DNA from: Opisthocomus hoazin
Lineage: Eukaryota > Chordata > Aves > Opisthocomiformes > Opisthocomidae
NCBI RefSeq assembly: GCF_030867145.1
Contig: NC_134419.1
Span: forward strand, 3,162,001-3,226,000
Reading direction: 5' to 3'
DNA length: 64,000 nt
Shown here: piece after piece, positions 1 to 13,600 of the stretch
Numbering within the stretch: position 1 is the stretch's first letter
How the letters are laid out: each line of letters opens with the position of its first letter
The notes under the pieces: generated by a model
What the model saw: the letters and a program-made list of their open reading frames with translations, nothing else
The model's database searches: none
Told to the model about the DNA's origin: nothing
Made by a program: the position numbers and the translations under genes

Positions 1-902
1 CCACTGGGTATTGCCGTGTTATGTTTAACTGGACCCTACCTGCAGCAAAACCAAGTCTTTCCACGTGCAGTCCTTTCTCAGCCAAGAACTTCCTTCCGTT
101 TTAACCATTCCTTTCCTAAAACACAGAGAGTGTGGCGTAGCGATTCCTGCCACATCTAACGAGGCTGATTTTATACACAAAAGAAATGCAAATAATGCAG
201 TGCTCACTTTGCACTGCCTACTGTACGCAGAGAGCATCCCGTTATTTCCCAGCTCCTTCCCAGACGCAGCTGGGAACTTCTGACATACCCACACCCTGCC
301 CGAGGCAGCGTTTACAGAGCTCAGCCGCTTGCCAGAAATTACCAAATATCTGTGGGGCCTTTTAATACAACTTCTTTCAGACAATTCTGGAAATGAAAGC
401 AGCATCTGCTATACTTGCTAAGGAAAAAAAAAAATAGAAGACGCTGAAGGGTGTAAATCACAGTCGGCCTCTAGCAGAGCTCTCGTTTTGTCACTGACCT
501 TTACTCGCCCAGCGTACGGTTACAGCAGAGTAACAGCACAGCGCGGGAGCTGCTGGCAGATAAATATAGCTTTTCAGGACTACCTGCTGCCCTTGCGGGT
601 GAGGTCACACACATTTAATGTCTATTTTTAACTCAGACACTTTTTAAGAATCCAGTGACCAGGGTCATCTTTTTTTTCCTACATTAACAGACATTTAGAG
701 AAAGCAGAAAAACACAACAGGCTGAATATTTTTAGTACCTCAAAGCTGGTTTTCACTGCTGTTGCAGCCTAAACTTGGTGGACTTCAGTCTCCTTATTGC
801 AGCTACCCTGGAAATCATTAATTGCTGTTAACAGTCAAGAGCCCAAGACAGATCTTCAATTTCCTCAAATAATATCTTCCTATCGCATATGAAAAGGCAG
901 AG
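1..902. other. Left flank, no gene seen
   Basis: AT-rich sequence beyond the likely EFCAB7 poly(A) site. It has only short chance ORFs on both strands and short A and T runs (around 422 and 670). In human the next gene in this direction is PGM1; no PGM1-like coding sequence was recognised here. Confidence 0.5.
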
Positions 903-1562
903 TTTATTTTATATGAGAGTATAAAACCAGTCAGTAATTACTCAAGTGTAAGATGTGTATTAAATAAAAACAAAAAAAAAGAGGGGGAAAGAACCAAATC
1001 CTTTATCAAGTGGCAAAATGAAATCATGAACCCCACCCCTTTACACTTCCAACACCAAAACAACACAAATGTTTCATCAGGAATCCATCAGACCTATTTA
1101 CAAAGTAATTTTTTCCCCAGTGAAGCAGTTCCAGCGTGTGATGGAACTACATTACACGTTGTAGAAAGCAAGAGCATATTTAGGGAAACTAGCTTTTATA
1201 AAACACAATTATATTACAGCTGTCAGCTACATTACTGAAGAGCACTCGTTTTCATTGTGTCTCGGTGTTTTCATGCCAATGCATTTCGTCAGACCGTCTG
1301 TGATGAATACTCTGTACTTACAGTTATTCCATCCCTAAGCTATCACTACACGCTTCTGAAAAGCCATTAGCAAAAGTGCGATACCAGAAATAAGGAAGTA
1401 CTTCTGTGATTCCTTGGCTTTTTAACTAATCAAGCTCTGTGAAGTATAAATGCAGGCCAGCTTTTTGAGCAGGACAAGACTGGAAATTGTCTAGAAGCTG
1501 CCAAAAAAAAGTTCCCGGTGTAGTCTGAACGCTACCAAGAAACACCTCTGTAACTAGAATGT
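903..1562 (-). other. EFCAB7: EFCAB7 3' UTR with candidate poly(A) signal
   Basis: Downstream of the stop on the minus strand no further coding exon is seen. The first AATAAA on this strand is at 903-908, and an ATTAAA variant lies at 614-619. A 3' UTR of about 0.65-0.95 kb is therefore plausible. Transcript data are needed for the true cleavage site. Confidence 0.4.
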
Positions 1563-1637
1563 TTAACGTAAGAGGGAATGCACACAACTGTAAAGCCATT
1601 CTTCCTGCTCGTTCAGCGGCATCACATGCTGAGAAAC
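1563..1637 (-). CDS. EFCAB7: EFCAB7 exon 14, last coding exon (residues 607-630 and stop)
   Basis: The acceptor is CTTGCATGCAG. The exon encodes VSQHVMPLNEQEEWLYSCVHSLLR and then TAA at 1563-1565. The QHVMPLNE.EEW core matches the human C terminus; the last residues differ. This sets the end of the coding sequence inside the window. Confidence 0.92.
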   Translation of the reverse strand, partial: VSQHVMPLNEQEEWLYSCVHSLLR

Positions 1638-4600
1638 CTGCATGCAAGAGAGAAAACAGAGGTGAAACAGCCGTTTACTGGAGAGCTGCGCGTACGTTAC
1701 CTGAAGCGCTATGTGAGCAAAATGAGCTGTTTCAGTACTTGTGTCACTAACATTAAATGATGAACATTCATCATCTATAATGACAGCTAGTACTCAATAC
1801 TTACTATTGAATTTAATTGCATGATGGCAAAATATCCATAAGGGGCACTGAGCCTACAGTTCATACTGAATGAAGCCAAAATTAAAATTAATAAAACACC
1901 TTCCAGGCTCAGGCCATAGATATCTAAAGTGCCTAAAGTGTCAGCAGCAATATTAGAATAGGCCCCAACCCTGCCTGGGTCATGGGACTGTGCCTGTTTA
2001 CAACGCGTTTCGACGCATCTACAGTGGAAAGCTGTGAAACATAAAATGGTTTGGATGCCTCTTCTTTTAAAGAAAGAGACCATACTTTTAGAATAATAAA
2101 AACTGGGTTTTCTTCATAAATGAATGAAGAAAAATATCATGTGCATTTGTAATGCATTTTCAACTTCATTCTATCCCTTAGAACCCTCATTTAGAATGTT
2201 CACTAAAGCCTGCCCTGCTCTGGAATACGGATCCACAGATCAAATTGCCTTGTGGCTAAACATGATCCCTAAGCCTGGTTTAAGACAAATTAGCCATCTG
2301 CAAATCACACTGTCCATAAGCAGTGCCATACATATATTTTTGTTTCTGACTAGCACATGCTTGGTCTGTTTCTCACAGACATCAATATATCTAATTAAAA
2401 TTTGTTAAGTAAAAAACAAGAAAATGCAGCCTTAGGAAAAAAAATTAAAATAAATTAGTAAATGGTACGTGCATTGAATGGGCAACTGAAACAGGCACAC
2501 TTATGAAAAACTGCACAGCTATGGACTTTTATGGCAATCTGCACAGGGAAACACGGACACATGTTCAGCTCTGAAATATCAGGAACTATATCTGATCTGT
2601 ACTGGTGATGAAGATGCCACTATCCATGTGCTCATTATCATGATAAAAGACCTGCAAAATGAAACTGTAAAAATGTCACATCATCTTTTTTTCTTTTTGC
2701 TTAGATTTTAAGTTGGCTAAACAATAAAAATCTTACCATCATGGATTTTGGCGCCACTTCTACAGCAAACACAGTAAGTCCCCTGTTGCTTAGGCAGTTC
2801 TTACTCTGCTCATTGCTGACATGAAGAATCACTTTGTTTTCAGACTGCAAGTGAAAAAACATGAAGGAACCCATTAGTCTTAATGGTTAAGTGACTGCTC
2901 CTTAGGTAACAACTGCACATCCCTCTTACTTCCTCTGACTTGGCTTTTCTACAGGATAGAAATGCTGTAAGGGTGCTGATGTCTATTCTCTTTGAAGAGT
3001 AACAATTTCAAATGTACCTTAGCATCATCAGAGCAGATTCATTGTCAAAAGTCATTTAAGACTTGTTGAAATAACTGAAGCACTTGTGAAGATACAACTT
3101 GGGAACACCATTGAGCGAGAAGACTGCCACAGAACGCTACTGGTGCTAACGGTTTACATCATTTCAAAAGGTGACTGGACAAATTCATAGTAGAAAACTA
3201 CATTAAGGGATTTTAAGTACAAAGAAAATATTTCTGACTCAAGCAGTCCTTCATCTGCAAATCACTAGAGGCTAGGACAGCAATCTGGAGAAGTGTCACT
3301 GGATGCTTGCCCAATTTTTGTACTTGCAACATCCCCTACAGGCCCTTTACAGAGGCAGGACACAGACCTAGAATAATCTTTGTCTGACATCTGATTTTCC
3401 AAAATGCTATCACTCTAGCAAAAGGCTGTTTCCTTAGGAGCTGACACTACAAGTCCTTAAATTCTCACCAACTATGGACGGATTCAATGGAGACTAGGCT
3501 CCTAACAGCTGAAGATAAATGCCCAAGGTAAGCAGTAGGAGCACCCTTCATATTCATAATAAATGACCAGGATTCCTCCCTAGTTCCTCACTGCCACAAA
3601 TCAAGGACACCCCTCACAAAGGTGTTTGTAAGAGACACTCATCAAGATGTGACCCATCCCAATCCACTGCACATGGTTTGTTTCAAGCATTCTCTTGAAA
3701 AAAACAGCTAGACTTAATAGAGATTTCAAAAAACAGCTGAGAAAATTAATATAAGTATAATCACTTAAAGGACAGATGTTATTGCTGTGCAAATGCTTCC
3801 AGGAAGGATCCAAGATATAAAACTGAAAGCTTGGTAATGGAAAATTCATTAACCACCAGTTTGTCCCAGGCAATGCTCAGACATGTGACTCAAGGACTTG
3901 CTATATACCCTGCTCTTCAGCTGTCTCTAGGTAAACTTCACTTTGCAGAGATGTTGGGAAATGTTTGATTCTTAGACCATGCTATCCAACATTCTCTCTG
4001 TATTGAGAAATGGAATAGAAAGACAGTTACTTTACACAATCACCCTTACATGGCAAAGAAGCCACTATGAGACTGGTAAGGACTGACCAAAAATAAGTTC
4101 TCTCTGGTGCTCACAGTACAAAGGGTTCGTGGACAGCAGAGTATAAATATGGTAATTCTTGAAATATGGTATCGTTGCAGAAATGTAAAGACAATCTAGC
4201 ATTAAGCTGCTTACGACTTAAGTCCTCCTTTCTACATGGCAGCGAGATAAAGGCAAACAAAAGAATTATCTGTGCCATAAGTATCTTCCTGTAACAGGAA
4301 CAAGGTCACAGAGCTTCGCCTAGCACAGAGGGTATATTATAGTAAGTTTGTGCTTTGGATGATACGAAATGCCTCATTAACCATTTCTTTTGGCACACAA
4401 ATGGGCAGACAATAGATTTGGTACTGCTTACTCTGAGAAATTTGAAGCTCCGTATGCAAGGTCTTTTAATCTCCCCAGCTCACATCCTGACTAGGGTTAG
4501 AAGACAGACAACTTTCTCTACCCTCAGATTAAATACATAGCAAGACGAAACCAGAATCCATCAGAACTAGCATATTTCCTTAATTTAATTATAGAAATAA

Positions 4601-7600
4601 CAAAGAAACAATTATTTCCATTTAAATCATCAGTACAATAACTGAAGATGTAATCAGACTGCTTACACTGCTGGAAGCTTAGAAGACGACAGACGCATAA
4701 AACTGCTTTTTTATTATTTCTTTCCAGGCATTTGCAATTCAAAAAGGTCTCTAGCTTACAAATTCTAATGAGATTTTCAGGGAAGTGCAACTATTTGCTT
4801 CACTGCAGCACAGTGGTATTTATGAGACCCAAACGGTATAAATGGCAGTGGTCAGTGATTTTAATCAGACAGCATCCAGTTGCTTCAGTAGAGAACCTCA
4901 TCTCCTTCTCTGACATATCCCCAAACATATAAATAACTCCAGTGTATCTACCCTAAAGGGCGAAGTGCAGATCTAAACCTGTAGTTCCAAGGAGCCTCGG
5001 CATTCAGTCCTAATATTAGTCTGCCAACCCACCCCCTTTTGCATGTTTGTCCATTTAAAAATACACTTCTTGCAGTGCTCTTTTAAGACTTAAATCTTCT
5101 TAAGTTTAGCGTCTTACGGCACTGTATTTATTTACTCACAGTTCCCGATATAAATGAAACTGAAAATGAACAGCACATTCATTATGATCTACACAAAAAG
5201 GTTTAAAATCTGTGCTTCTCACCAACCACTTCTGCTTGGATTTACAATTCTTAGCTTGGACTAGTAATACAGTAGACCTGTAAGAGCAGCCAGTTAATAA
5301 TTCATCTGTAATATGCTTCTAAAACACAATCAATGCAAATCACTGCTCCTTTACTTTCTTATACACGCTGAAACCATTGAATACTGTAAATGCTGTAGCC
5401 TTTGCTCTTTCTTTAGTTGTATTTCCTGTTCTTATTATTTGCTTTCTGGTATTATGGACATATTACGTCTCCAATATTTATCAAAATATTGAAAAATTGG
5501 AATGTGAACACAAATACTCAGATTCTGTATGATACTTCAAACTGCTTGCCTCATTATAATAAGCTGTCCTTTCCAAGAACACTGATCCAGACTCTTTTGA
5601 AGTCAGAGTCATGTCTCAAAAATAGCTCTACATCAGTCACTTTTTTTTTTTAAAATGAACTAGATACAGAAACTTGGTATCAGAAATATCAGAAAATGTA
5701 ATTCTCAAAAACAATGCAAGGAGCGACAAAGAACACTAACAGAAAGTACCTTACAGAAGAAGTCTCATGCCATACCTTGTTTTCAATAACAGAAGTGATT
5801 CTCCTGGCCGCTTTGTAGGTATAGACAACTATGTTTTCACAGCCATCCATTACTTTGGCCTCTCCTTTATTAACAACAGACTTGCAGATAGCCCTGTTCA
5901 GTTGCCAGCTCCCTGCCTCTAGATATATGGCTTTAATTCTGGGTTTGCATTTTTCTGCATAGATGTCAACGACAAAGGGGCATGCCTGCAATGGAGAAAA
6001 TGAGTTTTATCATCATTTTATCTGCAGTTTTTCCCTTCAGATTTTCATCCACAGCTCCTAATTATTTTCATACATGCTCTGAAGTAAAATTACTCAAATG
6101 CAAGTATGCCACTGAATATTAAATATTCAAAACCTGAGAGCTGTGGCAATCTTTTAAACCAAATGAAAGCTCAGGACAAATGAATGTTTCTCATGCTAGT
6201 CACAGCATACTCGATATGCGGCTTGGTGCATTTAGCTCCAACATAGCAAACCCTTCCTTGGATACTGAAACATACAGGAATTAAGATGAAGTATTAATGT
6301 ATTTTAGTGTCTGAAATACCCCTTCACTATTGGAATCCACTAGGATTTCTCAGTTCTGTCTTTAATTTGTTAGAGGCTCAATGCTCTTGAAATATCTATC
6401 TCTTAAATTGTCTGAAATCGAGGAATTAGTTAAGTTTTAGATGCAAGTAGATTATACATGTTTAGATGAATGACTAAACCATTCAGAGAGCTATATTGTC
6501 CTTCGGAAAGCAAAGACGATAGCCATAAACCACAGCTAGTGTAAGGCACAAAATACCTTTTTGAAATGTCTAACTTGATAAAAAACCTCCCCAAAATCTT
6601 AGAGGATAGCTCCCTCTTACGTCTGAAATGCAGAAAGACAGTTTTGTAGTTGCTCTGCTAAGCATACTTGCAGGAAAGGAGAAAGTGCTACTCATTAAGA
6701 AACCTTTCACCATGATCTCAGTGTTTTCACTGAGAGACAACTGAAGTCTCTCTGCCATACAGAGTAGATTTGGTTCTGTATGTATTCGTTTCACACACAT
6801 ACTTTTATATGGTGACTACACTGACCTGATTTAGTTTAACAAAAGTTAAAGAAATAATACAATCAGACTATGATAAAAAAAAAAATCAGCTTTTCTTGGG
6901 AATGAAAGTTAACTGATTAAATTACCTGCATATTTAATGTTTTCTTTAATTTTTCATAATTTATTTTCTATTCATTAAAGATATCTGCTTTCTTTAGTGA
7001 GAGCTATTAACACTGATAGTGTTTCTGATAAATAAATAAGCACACAGAAACATCAGAGAAATAATCCCTGGTCCTGTAAAGTAAACAGTGTGCCATCAGA
7101 AGCCCTTTCATTAAAATTTTATGTTGAACACCTTCAGACACTTATGAAAGGCAACAGTAACAGAAATAGCCATGTCTGGAAATTCTGAATTTGGAATCAT
7201 CTAGGGAAAAAAGTTATCTCCTCCTTATCCATTTCTGTTGCGGCTTGGGCCAGGAAAGTGACCTTTTCAAGCAGAGCCAGTCCTGCATTTTGTAGGTTTG
7301 CTCACAGGTCACAGTTTACCATCACTGTCTTCTCATCACTTCCCACCAGCAAGCTGCATGAATTCTTTCAATGGGTATTAACCAAGCTTCCTTCCTCTAC
7401 AACCCCACAAAATACTGGCTTTTTCTAAAGCAAAAGGCAAGACTTACTCTTTCAACAACGTCAGTGTTACCCGAAGAAACAGGACACCATAATGACTGAA
7501 AGTCATAGTGTAAACCCTGTATTAGCAGTTTGGACTGGATCGCTGACCTACTGAGACCAATTTCTGACAGACAGAAACAGTACTGCAGTGGAACATGTGC

Positions 7601-10600
7601 AAGCAAGCTGTATACAAAGCAGTTATTTTTGCTATATTGCTATCATACCTCTGTCATTTCTAATGCTTTATTGTAGCCCAGAGACAATAAAGTGACCCAA
7701 AGGTCACTAGGATCCCCTTCACGGTCATTGGCTTCCATGAGATTCAAATCCATAAATCCTTGTCTTGTTAGTTCATTCTTCTTCATATCAAAATTTTCTG
7801 TTTAAAAAGAAATATATGGTAACAGCTAAACATCTGTTCCCTCTGCAAACACCCTTTATCCTTACAAAACCAAACTCCCACTTAGGTTAAATGAGGTTTA
7901 AAGGATGGAGCAGTCTCAGGCTCTCCAATATTATTTGGGAAAGAATGTCCTTGACCAGGTATGTGCTCTTTGCACAGCTTCCCTGTGGATATTAGATAGC
8001 GACTGAAAACAGCCGGCCCCTTCCATAACCCAAAAGAGGGTGAGATTTCAAAACACAAAGTTTTGAGTTCATATAGATTTTTTTCCCCCTTTTTGCTAGT
8101 AATATTTGTTGTGCTTTAAATTTGCAGAATGGGGTATATTAAGAATGGGAAATGAAAGTCTGTTGGGGCCAGCACCCTCAGTGCTTGAGCTCCTTGATAT
8201 AGAAATGATTTACTTAGTTCCTGAAAAGCAATAAAATGCCAGTAATCCTAACACCCCTTTCTTGATAGAATATCATAGATCGACCACTCTAATGTCAGCA
8301 AACACATAATTGAAATGTCCTTGTGTCAGAGATTTTTAAAAATGGTTTTCTCATCTTCATAACAATGCTAAATCTTTACTATATATTATTAAAAAGGAAT
8401 TACCAATTTAATAAATCTATCTAAGGGTACAGATGCCGTAATAAATGGCTTGAACTTTGGTGTCAAGATTTATGACATTCGTCTGAACCCTTCAACTGAT
8501 TAATGACCTGGTGAAACATTCACCACATTATCTTCTTTCCTCTCTTGTGCACTTCACGCACACACATACACCCCTCCTACTCACGTTGAGACCAGTGCAC
8601 AGAGGCGTAACACTGACAAAGTCATAAAGTGTGGAAAAGCACATACAGGGATGACACCGACGAGAAACTCATTTAGAGGAAAATAACTTTGTATGAGCTT
8701 TCCATCATTTAGGAAAAAGTCCAATATCTTAGAGTGGTTTGTGGAGAAATAGTTAACAGGACTTTCCAGATCTAAAGTATTTTGGCCCAAATTAAGGAAT
8801 GTGCCATAGCCTACCAAAGAATTACATCAAACGTCACATGGGCCGACATACAACTACATGCCATACTGGCATTTCAGACCTAAGTTGCAGAAAAACTACA
8901 TTTCTTATAGAAACTTCTAATTTTCAGACAATGGCATCTAAATTCCCACTGAGAAATTCCCACTCACTTCAGCTAAACAGCTAATGCTTTTAAACCATTG
9001 CTTTCGTGCACTGTATTGTTGGTGTAGCCTACAGGAACTGGTGGTTGTGTTCTCCTAGCCCTGTTATGAGCTAAATATGTCCATTCTCAAGGCCTTTGAG
9101 AGCTTAAAGCAATGCCACAGAATTCCTTTTTTCTTCAAAATCAATGTTTGTGGCCTAACGCTGCTCCTGCAAGCTAGCAAGATGTCCAGTAACACTGATG
9201 AGATGTATCAGCAGACAGAAAACAGAGTACAGCTGGAAGAGTCTTCACTGTCTGTCAGCTTCCTCGTCTCACTCACGGGAGTCTCAGAATCTCACGGCTG
9301 TCATATAGCGCAATATGGACAAACTGACACACCATATATGACCCTTCAAAAGACAGCTTTTTTATGAAAACCTGCTTTCATCTGAAGAAAATACATAGTT
9401 GCAATATGCATTTTCTAATGTCTAACGTTCTAAACAATCACCATAAGCTCTAGATGCCGTTTCTAAAGCATTAGACACACGCTAATTAAATGTCTCTCTC
9501 AACACTTGGTGAGATATGAAACTAGTATCAGCTTAATCTGAGGAAAGGAGATTGATTAAACGAATACCTGTTACATCTTAATTCACCATATGATCCATGA
9601 TTAGAAAACCTGTAGTTTTTGGCAGCTATGAAATCTTTCACCTACAAAACTTTGCAATTAGCAATGGGAAGAATTGTCTCAGCAGAAGGTCAGTGGCACA
9701 CAAACCAGAATGAAGCAAAACAAAGGACAGGAGACTGGAAAAGGAAAAAAAGAAAAAGAGAGAACAATATCTACATGTGTTCTTGGCAGAGGCTATAAAA
9801 TGCTCAGTTCTTTTATACTATATACATAACAGGATGCTATAAACAGCAGCTTTCAAGTAGACCGATAGCCCTAATTAGTTGCATCAAGCACCGCAATGAA
9901 CTTACCCTTACACACAGCCCATGCTTCCTCATCGCATTTCTCACCACTAGTTCTCAGTTCAAAGAAATTGTATTCCTCCAAACTCAGCAGGCCATTTCCA
10001 TCCAAATCAATTGTTTCAAATATATCCAGTAAAGCAGCTCTAAAAGATGAAAAAGGCAGAACTATTTCCAAATACTTCTGTTTCCTTTACTGTCTCATAA
10101 TATTGTCGGCAACTGTTCAGTCTATTTGAGAATATTCTGTACAAACAGTATTTTAGTAACATACAGCTTTTAAAAAGCTAAATGTTATTTGGAGCACATA
10201 CTTTTACAATGGTTACCATGCCTGTTTGGGAATATGACTCACCGGAACTCTTTGGTCAGAGCCAGTTCTCCATCTTCACCTCTATACACCAGCTTTGCTT
10301 CTCCAGTAATTTGTGTTTTCACCTTCTTCAGCCTACAGCCTGTTGTGAATGGGAGCAGCCAGTAAACACCTGATCCGAGCTCCCCTTTCCATCCAAACGT
10401 CTGCTCTTCAAGGAAGACAAGTCTGTAAGTTACTTCTCAAATGATACCTTTCTTTATTAGTAGTAATACTATACAAAAAGATTACTTGAAAACACTGGTA
10501 ATGCTACGTTCTTTGCTTAAAGAAAACAGGTCTACAGTGAGAGGTTGTGTGATGTCATTTTTAAGACACAAAAACTAGTGAATCTCTTAGTTAAAATAAA

Positions 10601-13600
10601 AGTTAGAAAAATGTACAGGACCGGAGATGAGGAGAGAACAGCCATACTAGAACTGTCTAATAACAGTCCAATCATTTTCAGATTTGTACCACTCTTTAAT
10701 TGTTCAACTTTAAAACAAAAGCAGCCAGAAGCAGGTTCACAAAACCCACTGAGTTTTTAATTTCCTCCCTGGTTTAGCAGTTTTATTCAAACTAGCAACA
10801 AAAATTTCCTATTTAAAAAGTCACAAGTGACTTAGGTTTTAAGAAGCAAGCCAAGTTCCCTGTGGCTTGGAAGGGGGAAGTAATTTCACGCTGCCATTTC
10901 TTCTCCCTTATTTCTGCCATAGGATAAGAATATTCTGTGCATTATGAAGTTCAAAATCATATTTATGGCAAGGAGAAAGAAAATTAAAGGAAATTTTATC
11001 AAATTTTACCTCTGAATAAACAAAAAAACCTTTTGTTTCTGAAGGTGCAGGAATACAAGTGAGCTTCCACAGAGTATCTACATCGATAACCTGCAACTCA
11101 GCAATAGTTGCCAACACACCCCATGGTAATATGGTCCTCACAGGAATTTCATTAAACTTCCATACAAGTGGCTTGCAATTCAGCCCATCCAAATGGCATA
11201 ACTAAGACAGTATTACACCCTACCTTGCATAAATTCTGTCAGTTTTGAAAGGGAACATGCACAGAACAAGTGTTTCTTCTCTCCTCTAGTCTGATTAGGT
11301 ACAGTTTGAATTCCTTCCAAACACATGGGAACTCACCCATGCAGCATTAACACATAAAGATATAACAGTTACAACAGGAATACAACAAAAACATCTAACC
11401 TCCTTGTTTTGCTGTTCAGTAAAGCTCACAAGCTGTAGATTTTCTGGTGTTTCATTTTCCTTCAGAATATACAAAGCTGTATCCACTGACAACCAATGAC
11501 AAGATTTTCCTAAAAAGAAAAACATTCCCGACACAAATGCTTAATAATGGCACAAAATTGTTTTTCTTTGAACTCCAAAGTAGATAATTCCATGGTATTT
11601 ACAATATTGATCCCTGCTAATGCAAGATGGAAAAAAAAAAAATCATTATATGCTATCGGGATTTCCTTCCTATTTAGGCTGATCAGACAAATTGTTGCAA
11701 GTCTTGTGATTGTCTTACAGATAATGATTACTATTAATAGCTCTAATATTAAAACGTTTGGTAGTTAAGGAAGCTATTTTCATTGTAATTGATATTAGCA
11801 ATTAAGGATGTTAGCAAAATTATATCATATTCTCTTTTAATGTTCTGTAAAATAGTGTTAAACTTATCTTGACTAGACACCCAGATTACGTAGAAAAGCT
11901 AGGGATACCCAAAGATGTAACTCTTAGAAGTGTAACTTTCAATCATTTTCAAGATTTAAATATAAAATATTTTAAAATATTTTAAAAGCCATTTTAAGTA
12001 ATTACAGAAGTATTTGGTGGAGAATATTGGTGGAGAGTGCTGGATTCAGAAGTTTTGTATTGCTGTTTCCCAGAAAGTACATTAACACCTTAAAGAGAGA
12101 TACTGCAAACAGTGCTAACATTTGAATTTTGTAATAAGAAGCTTCACAAACCTATGGCCAAAAATAATCTAAGAGGTTGGCTGACTAAAGGGAGAAAGAT
12201 AATGGATTTAGCTGATTTTCACCGCCCGGGCAGCGAGCACAAACTGACTAAGCAGAAAATATAGTATAACAAGTTAAGTTGTATGTTTAAATAGGACTCT
12301 GTCAACAAAGTATTGCTATATGGCAATAGTCCAAAGTATTGCAAGTAAGAAAGGGAGATGTATCTCCAGAGAAATACAAATACACTTACCTTCCACCTGA
12401 CGAACATTTAAAGGCTTGATGGTGATACATACTGTAGACCTTTGAGGTAAGTGCAGCTTGTACTTGTGACTAATGATTTCACCATCTTCTTCTAAGTAGA
12501 AGCATCCTTTGGATTGTGCACATTGCCATTCCTGGAAACCAAGCAAATATTAGATATTGCCTTGATCTTTAATCAAGATAAAATCACCTTCTCTAAAATA
12601 TATTAATTTGATAACTTAATAAAACCTGAATAAAATACACCACAAGATACAGCACTCATCTTCTACTTCTTTGTTTAAAAATAATTTCTCAAATTGTCTT
12701 TTTTGTACCCAATTTTTGCAGAGCAGTTAGTAGCATTGCTTCACTTGTGAAAATGCTTGGAAAACATACAGATTACCCCAATGCTCAAACAGCTGAAATG
12801 AAATTTGAATTGCCACGAAGAATCAAACTGAACTCATTAAATTCTCTGAACTGTGTCATTTACCACTGAAAGGCTGGAATTTTTCTACATTAGTTCCATC
12901 AGGCCAATCAAGCAACGAACATAATTGATTAGCTGGACAATAAGGAGTTATTTGCTCAGACAAATCAAAACCACAAGTACTGGTCAAATTAAGCAGCTCT
13001 TGACTTCTGTCAAAGCTATTGGAAAGACATAAACTGAAAACTGCTGTCTTTGTGAATAATATGATTCCTAGAGAAGCCATGATTTTGCCAAGATGCTAAA
13101 ACATCTACATGCTTCAAAAATTGGTTTTTTTAAACAGCAAGTCCCAATTTTCAATTTCAAATAACATTTTAATGATATTTATTTACCAAAATAAAAATAA
13201 AGTCCTTCTAGACATACTGTATGCCTTGAGGAATGGAAGACATCCTTGATTTGCCTTCCCTGGCCTGGATTAAGTCCATGATTTCTAGTCCCCTTCCTAG
13301 CAATGGAAGATAATGTTTCTGAGCGGGGCCAAGCAGCATGAACCTTTCAGTGTCATCTTAGCCACGTGGCTGTACCGATGCTGAGTGCTCAGTGTAACAA
13401 GTAAGCCAACACAGATTTGAGAAGAGAGCTTGTAAAAAATGGAGGAGGTCTGCATGCAACTCCCAGTAAGGAGGCTGACTACTAACTCCATCTGAGGCCA
13501 AACAGTCTTCAACAGAGTGCTACATTTCAATTCTCCTCGTACAGCATCTGTTTTCATCACAACGCGTTCACGCCCAGTTGATGGTACTTTACAGTCAATG

